Part shown: in pieces, positions 37,775 to 41,275 of the stretch | Layout of the letters: every line of letters starts with the position of its first letter | How positions within the stretch are numbered: position 1 is the stretch's first letter | From: Burkholderiaceae bacterium | GTDB lineage: Bacteria; Pseudomonadota; Gammaproteobacteria; Burkholderiales; Burkholderiaceae_C | Reading direction: 5' to 3' | Assembly: GCA_018780645.1 (NCBI GenBank) | Contig: JADMJJ010000075.1 | Coordinates: forward strand, 1 to 41,275 | DNA: 41,275 bases | Made by a program: the position numbers and the translations under genes | The notes under the pieces: model-generated | Databases searched by the model: none | Seen by the model: only the letters and a program-made list of their open reading frames with translations | What the model was told of the DNA's origin: nothing

Positions 37775-38662
37775 TCAGTGGTGCCGATCAACGCTTTCGA
37801 CCAAGTTCCCGGAAGCCCCTTTGTCCGCAGGCGCAGCGATGCGACGCTCGGCAAGCCACTCGGTCGGCGTGAACCCCGTCTTCAGCACAAAGGCGCGGGT
37901 CAGTGCATTGGCGCTTCCATAGCCCACCTCGTCCGCCACATGCTTGACCTGGCGCCCCTTGGCCAGCAGACCCTGGGCCAGGCTGATGCGCCAGCTCGCC
38001 AAGTACTCTCCCGGCGGCTGACCCACGACGCTGGCAAATTGCGCCGCAAAGCGCGCGCGTGACATGCCAGCTGTAATGGCCAGTTGTTCGAGTGTCCACG
38101 GTCGAGCGGCGTCGGTATGGATCGCATGTAGTGCGCGCGCCAGCCGTGGGTCAGCCAAGGCGCCCAGCACGCCGGACTTGAGATGGCCCTGTGCAAGAAC
38201 CGCACGCAGCAAGTGAATGAGGACCAGCTCGCTCAGGCGGTCCACGGCGGCGCCACGCCCCTGGTGCGCCGAGAAGGCTTCGTCAAACAGCAGTTGAAGG
38301 CTCATCTGCAGGGAGGTCTGCTCGCCCAGTGGCACTACCAGCATGGCCGGTAGCTCCTCAATCAAGGGGTTGCCCAAGGGCGCGCCGTATTCCACCGAGG
38401 CGCAGATCAGGTCAGCGCCGATGTGCTCGGGCGCGCGCAGTCGATGCGGGGTCGCGCGCGGAAAGAACAGTGCCGTCGGGCCCGAAATGCTGCACGCGGT
38501 CCCGTCCGGCAGCAACACATCCAGATGCCCCTGCCGCACCACATGCAAGTGACCGACACCCCGGTCGGGGTCGAATTGGGCCAGGCCGCAAAGTTGGCCG
38601 GAGAAGAATACGCGGGACTTCAGCTCGAAGCGCGTCAACAGGGTGTCGATCTCATCAGCCAC
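37775..38662 (-). CDS. AraC family regulator with cupin sensor, at the end of the bufferin cluster
   Basis: About 295 residues. The N-terminal cupin-type domain (FSGQLCGLAQFDPDRGVGHLH, DVLLPDGTACSISG, LFFPRATPHRLRA) resembles AraC_binding/cupin_6 domains. The C-terminal pair of helix-turn-helix motifs (WTLEQLAITAGMSRARFAAQ; KHVADEVGYGSANALTRAF; GFTPTEWLAERR) is clear. The start is uncertain: GTG 38662 fits homologues, while TTG 38740 extends it. It follows doxX on the same strand and may control the buf genes (inference). Confidence 0.88.
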   Translation of the reverse strand: MADEIDTLLTRFELKSRVFFSGQLCGLAQFDPDRGVGHLHVVRQGHLDVLLPDGTACSISGPTALFFPRATPHRLRAPEHIGADLICASVEYGAPLGNPLIEELPAMLVVPLGEQTSLQMSLQLLFDEAFSAHQGRGAAVDRLSELVLIHLLRAVLAQGHLKSGVLGALADPRLARALHAIHTDAARPWTLEQLAITAGMSRARFAAQFASVVGQPPGEYLASWRISLAQGLLAKGRQVKHVADEVGYGSANALTRAFVLKTGFTPTEWLAERRIAAPADKGASGNLVESVDRHH

Positions 38663-38728
38663 GGCGACCCGCTGGTGTTGTTTGCATGAGGCTGCATCAT
38701 CGAGCGGCAGCGCGGCACTGCCTAGCCG

Positions 38729-38746
38729 TGGCTCCCGCAAGAGCCA
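38729..38746 (-). repeat. Hairpin between doxX and the araC-type gene
   Basis: TGGCTC (38729-38734) pairs with GAGCCA (38741-38746) over a 6-nt loop, directly after the doxX TAA. There is no T-run. It could reduce read-through from the buf genes into the regulator. Confidence 0.35.
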
Positions 38747-38747
38747 A

Positions 38748-39215
38748 TTACGCGGAGCGGAACAATCGTGGACTCAGCCAGGCGTCGAGAGACAATGAGC
38801 CCGGCCCCTTGGCGAGATTCAATGCCAGCAGGGCCATCCAGCTGAGGTGGGTGGGCCAAGCGTCCGGATACACAAAGATCTGGATCACCAGTGTCATGCC
38901 CAGCAGTCCAGCGGCAGCGTAGCGTGTGCACAGGCCCAGTACCAGGAGGATGGGCAGGGCGTGTTCGGCCACGGCCGCCAGCGTTGCCGCAATCGCAGGG
39001 TCCAGCAGCGGCAACTGGTACTCGTCGGCAAACAGGGAGACGGCCGAGTCTGAAATGGTGAACAGGCCTTCCACTTTGGTGCGGCCGGAGCGCCAGAATA
39101 TGCCTGCAAGGGACAGCCGTGCGGCCAGCAGCAGCAAGGCGTCGGGCAGCAAGCGGCTGGCTGCATGGGTAAGGGTCCGATGGATCTTGGCCAGATGGTC
39201 AGCGAGATTGATCAT
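38748..39215 (-). CDS. DoxX family membrane protein of the bufferin cluster
   Basis: A 155-residue inner-membrane protein with four transmembrane helices ([20 protein letters not shown], then a loop with [20 protein letters not shown], then two more). DoxX proteins occur regularly in DUF692/DUF2063/DUF2282 clusters. The role is unknown, perhaps electron transfer or redox balance for modification or export. It lies 23 bp after the DUF2063 gene. Confidence 0.9.
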   Translation of the reverse strand: MINLADHLAKIHRTLTHAASRLLPDALLLLAARLSLAGIFWRSGRTKVEGLFTISDSAVSLFADEYQLPLLDPAIAATLAAVAEHALPILLVLGLCTRYAAAGLLGMTLVIQIFVYPDAWPTHLSWMALLALNLAKGPGSLSLDAWLSPRLFRSA

Positions 39216-39238
39216 TTGTGTGCTCGTTCAGTCTTCGT

Positions 39239-40021
39239 TCAGCGTATGGGTTCTTGCAACGCGCTCAGTGCGCCACCGTCCAGCAGTGCACCAATCGCCT
39301 GTTGCAAGTCGAATGTCTCGTGGGACGGGGTCAGGCGCATGGCCTGTTCGGCGGCGGCGCCCAGCTCGAGCCCGGCCGCCAGCGCATCCAGCAGGCTCAG
39401 GCTCGCCAGCGGCACCTCGTTCACCAGCACCGCGTCATCGGGGCGGGTGACAAGCACGCCGCAACCGGGCTGCGCGGAGAACTCTGATCCCATCTGACCC
39501 ATGCGTGCAGCGCGCCATAGCGCCACCAGCGCATAGTCTGGCGACTTGCGCCATTGAGCGGAGGGGGCCACCTGCAGGCGGGTGTCCAGCAGCACCTCGG
39601 CAGGTAGCTCCGCCAAGTGGGTGGCGCTGAGCGGTAGGTGATCCGCGGCTGCGTGCGCGCGCATGCACATCCAATCGACCCAGGCCAGCTCGCTGGCGCA
39701 GCGTCCCAGGTTGCCATGCTCCAACGTGGCAAGGAAATCGGGAAAGCCATCTCCGTACAGGAACAGACGCCCCTCGCTGGGCGGATGTGCGCGTGCGAAA
39801 GCCCTTGCCACCGGCCAGAACCATGGGCCGCCAAGCCAGTTGGCCACGCTCAGAAAATTCGCCTCAAGCGCCTCGATGGCCGCACGCAGGCCGGTGTTGG
39901 CGTATACCCCCATGGCAGGCGGGAGGCTCAGCTCGGCGGCGTCGACATCGAGCCCGGACACCAACTGCCAGCCATCAATGCTGGTCAGGAAGCGGCCGTG
40001 AAAGTCAGATGAGATGTCCAT
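39239..40021 (-). CDS. bufC: DUF2063 protein BufC, partner of the MNIO enzyme
   Basis: A 260-residue protein of the DUF2063 family, the usual partner that presents the precursor peptide to the MNIO enzyme. The N-terminal part (MDISSDFHGRFLTSIDGWQ, AMGVYANTGLRAAIEALEANF, LYGDGFPDFLATL) matches the family; the C-terminal half is the variable recognition domain. It starts 37 nt inside bufB, so translation is coupled. No signal peptide, hence cytosolic. Confidence 0.9.
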   Translation of the reverse strand: MDISSDFHGRFLTSIDGWQLVSGLDVDAAELSLPPAMGVYANTGLRAAIEALEANFLSVANWLGGPWFWPVARAFARAHPPSEGRLFLYGDGFPDFLATLEHGNLGRCASELAWVDWMCMRAHAAADHLPLSATHLAELPAEVLLDTRLQVAPSAQWRKSPDYALVALWRAARMGQMGSEFSAQPGCGVLVTRPDDAVLVNEVPLASLSLLDALAAGLELGAAAEQAMRLTPSHETFDLQQAIGALLDGGALSALQEPIR

Positions 40022-40884
40022 GCGGAGGCTTTGTTTTTGGGGGACTGCAAGAGCACGCGCTCGCGCTCCTGCAGCAGAGTGGCAAAGTCGGGGACGGCAC
40101 CGTCCCACTCGATCAGCGTCGGTCGCGGGCCGATGCGCAAACTCAGCGCTGCATACATGGCCAATACCTCGTCGGCCACCGGGCAGTCATGCGAATCGAT
40201 CAGGAGCGCAGCGCCCAGACGGGGGTCCTCGCTGTGCCCGGCAAGGTGGATCTCGGTGATCGCATTGACATCGATCTCGGCCAGCCAGTCACTGGCCCGC
40301 TGGCCGATGTTGACCGCGCTGATATGGAGGTTGTTGATGTCCACCAGCAGGCCGCAGCCGGTGCGGCGCACCAGCTCGCTCAGAAACGCAGGCTCGCTGT
40401 AGTCATGCCCGTCCAGGGGCAAATAGTGCGTCGGGTTCTCAATGGCCAGACGCATGCCCGTGGCCTGCTGCACCCGATCGACGTTCGCGGCCACGCGCTC
40501 CAGCAGGCCGGTGCTGCGGGGCGCCGGCAGCAGGTCGGGCACATAGCGTTGACCGAGGCGCGACCAGGCCAGGTGCTCCGACAGCGACACCGGTCGCACC
40601 TGCGCAACAAGCTTCCGCAACCGCTGCAAGTGCGACTCATCCAGAGGCTCGGGTCCGGCCAGCGAGAGCGAGACTCCGTGCAGCGACACCGGATGTCGTG
40701 CTGCCAGCGCCGCCAGCATGCGCGGGCGCGGTCCGCCGTCGGCCATGTAGTTCTCGGGGTGAACCTCGAACCACAGGCCGTCGGCGCGTGCGTCCATGGC
40801 TTGCTGAAAGTGCTGGGGCTTGAAGCTCAGCCCTACCGTTGTCTGCACGGAACCCTCTTTCTGACGCTGCGCCGCCATGCTCAT
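39985..40884 (-). CDS. bufB: DUF692 multinuclear non-haem iron oxygenase (MNIO), BufB
   Basis: A 299-residue TIM-barrel oxidase that, in characterised bufferin systems, converts precursor cysteines to thiooxazoles. Candidate metal ligands are readable along the barrel: Glu in HPENYM, His in SLHGVSLSL, His in SLSEHLAWS, Glu in AIENPTHYL, Asp/Asn/His in LLVDINNLHISAVN, His in EIHLAGHSE, Asp-His in IDSHDCPV and Glu in IEWDGAVPDF. Start 40884 (an ATG two codons later is possible) lies 8 bp after bufA. Confidence 0.94.
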   Translation of the reverse strand: MSMAAQRQKEGSVQTTVGLSFKPQHFQQAMDARADGLWFEVHPENYMADGGPRPRMLAALAARHPVSLHGVSLSLAGPEPLDESHLQRLRKLVAQVRPVSLSEHLAWSRLGQRYVPDLLPAPRSTGLLERVAANVDRVQQATGMRLAIENPTHYLPLDGHDYSEPAFLSELVRRTGCGLLVDINNLHISAVNIGQRASDWLAEIDVNAITEIHLAGHSEDPRLGAALLIDSHDCPVADEVLAMYAALSLRIGPRPTLIEWDGAVPDFATLLQERERVLLQSPKNKASAWTSHLTFTAAS

Positions 40885-40892
40885 CGTTGGAG

Positions 40893-41180
40893 TCAGGCCT
40901 TGATAGGCGTAAGCGAGCCATGCCCCTTGGGTGTCTTGGTCGACACGCAGCTGCCCACGGGAACCTTCTTCCAGGCATTGCCCTGGTAGTCCACCTTGGA
41001 GCTGCCGGCGCAGCTGGTACCAGGTCCGGCAGCGCAGTCGTTCTGCCCAGCCAGCGAGATGCCGTAGCACTTCTCCATCGCCACCTTGGTCGGCGTCGGC
41101 TTTGACTCTGCCGCCAGTGCAGCGCCTTGCGCGGCCGCGGCCAAGGCCAGGGCGGTGATCACGCTTCTTCGTGTGCTCAT
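40893..41180 (-). CDS. bufA1: Bufferin precursor, DUF2282 family (BufA1)
   Basis: A 95-residue RiPP precursor with a signal peptide ([19 protein letters not shown]). The core has exactly four cysteines, C38, C49, C57 and C78, in the DUF2282 pattern [16 protein letters not shown]...[22 protein letters not shown]. In described bufferin-1 proteins the two central cysteines become thiooxazoles that bind copper and the outer two pair; the same is expected here. Unlike classical RiPPs the signal peptide serves as leader for export. GAGG lies about 12 nt before the ATG. Confidence 0.93.
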   Translation of the reverse strand: MSTRRSVITALALAAAAQGAALAAESKPTPTKVAMEKCYGISLAGQNDCAAGPGTSCAGSSKVDYQGNAWKKVPVGSCVSTKTPKGHGSLTPIKA

Positions 41181-41223
41181 GATGTTTGAACCTCTGCTTC
41201 AAGACGTCTTGGGGTCGTTGCAC

Positions 41224-41255
41224 GCCTGGGCCTCAGTTTCCACCGCGGCCCAGGC
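41224..41255. repeat. Inverted repeat upstream of bufA1
   Basis: GCCTGGGCC (41224-41232) and GGCCCAGGC (41247-41255) are perfect 9-nt complements, 44 bp or more upstream of the bufA1 start. It could be a regulator site for the buf promoter or the end of a gene beyond the window. Confidence 0.4.
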
Positions 41256-41275
41256 ATTGCCCGGTCAGGCCAGCG

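Overview
The window is high-GC chromosomal DNA that reads as a betaproteobacterium of the order Burkholderiales, most like the Rubrivivax/Leptothrix/Roseateles group. That placement is inferred from the gene set: a urt/ure block, a ResB-CcsB type cytochrome c biogenesis operon next to cytochrome c4 and msrPQ, and a PEP-CTERM protein. I see no rRNA, tRNA, CRISPR array, transposase or integrase.

Region 1 (1-16.8 kb). The 3' part of groEL with its terminator is followed by a DUF1631 gene overlapping ureD on the + strand. Facing them on the - strand are a PEP-CTERM protein gene and the complete urea ABC transporter urtABCDE. urtA is separated from urtBCDE by a hairpin with a T-run that should work as an attenuator. 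Upstream on the - strand lie msrPQ (repair of oxidised methionine in the periplasm), ccsB-resB (System II cytochrome c maturation) and cytochrome c4.

Region 2 (16.9-24.4 kb). engB and an alpha/beta hydrolase are followed by a convergent patatin/beta-barrel protein (type Vd-like). Then comes a compact ATPase-permease-binding protein ABC transporter ending in an overlapping SDR gene.

Region 3 (24.4-32.4 kb). The urease operon ureA-J-B-C-E-F-G is on the - strand. It is divergent from a response regulator, and the gap holds two back-to-back sigma-54-type promoters, which suggests nitrogen control. ureD lies about 20 kb from the rest, beyond the urt genes. A pteridine-reductase-like SDR and folB follow. 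Two intergenic regions, 24.40-24.67 kb and 31.62-31.91 kb, each hold a pair of roughly 100-110 nt hairpins. The second pair are diverged inverted copies of one element with several compensatory base-pair changes, which is the least explained structure in the window.

Region 4 (32.4-37.8 kb) looks like accessory DNA. Gene density is low, base composition is visibly less GC-biased, and long stretches have no recognisable gene. It holds ttcA (with an unusual PP-loop), a tautomerase divergent from a TetR regulator across two palindromic operators, an HxlR regulator divergent from a small membrane protein across a perfect palindrome, a TfoX-N protein and a possible PNPOx-family fragment.

Region 5 (37.8-41.2 kb) is a copper-buffering bufferin (RiPP) cluster on the - strand: a DUF2282 precursor, a DUF692/MNIO modifying enzyme, a DUF2063 partner and DoxX, followed by an AraC-family regulator.
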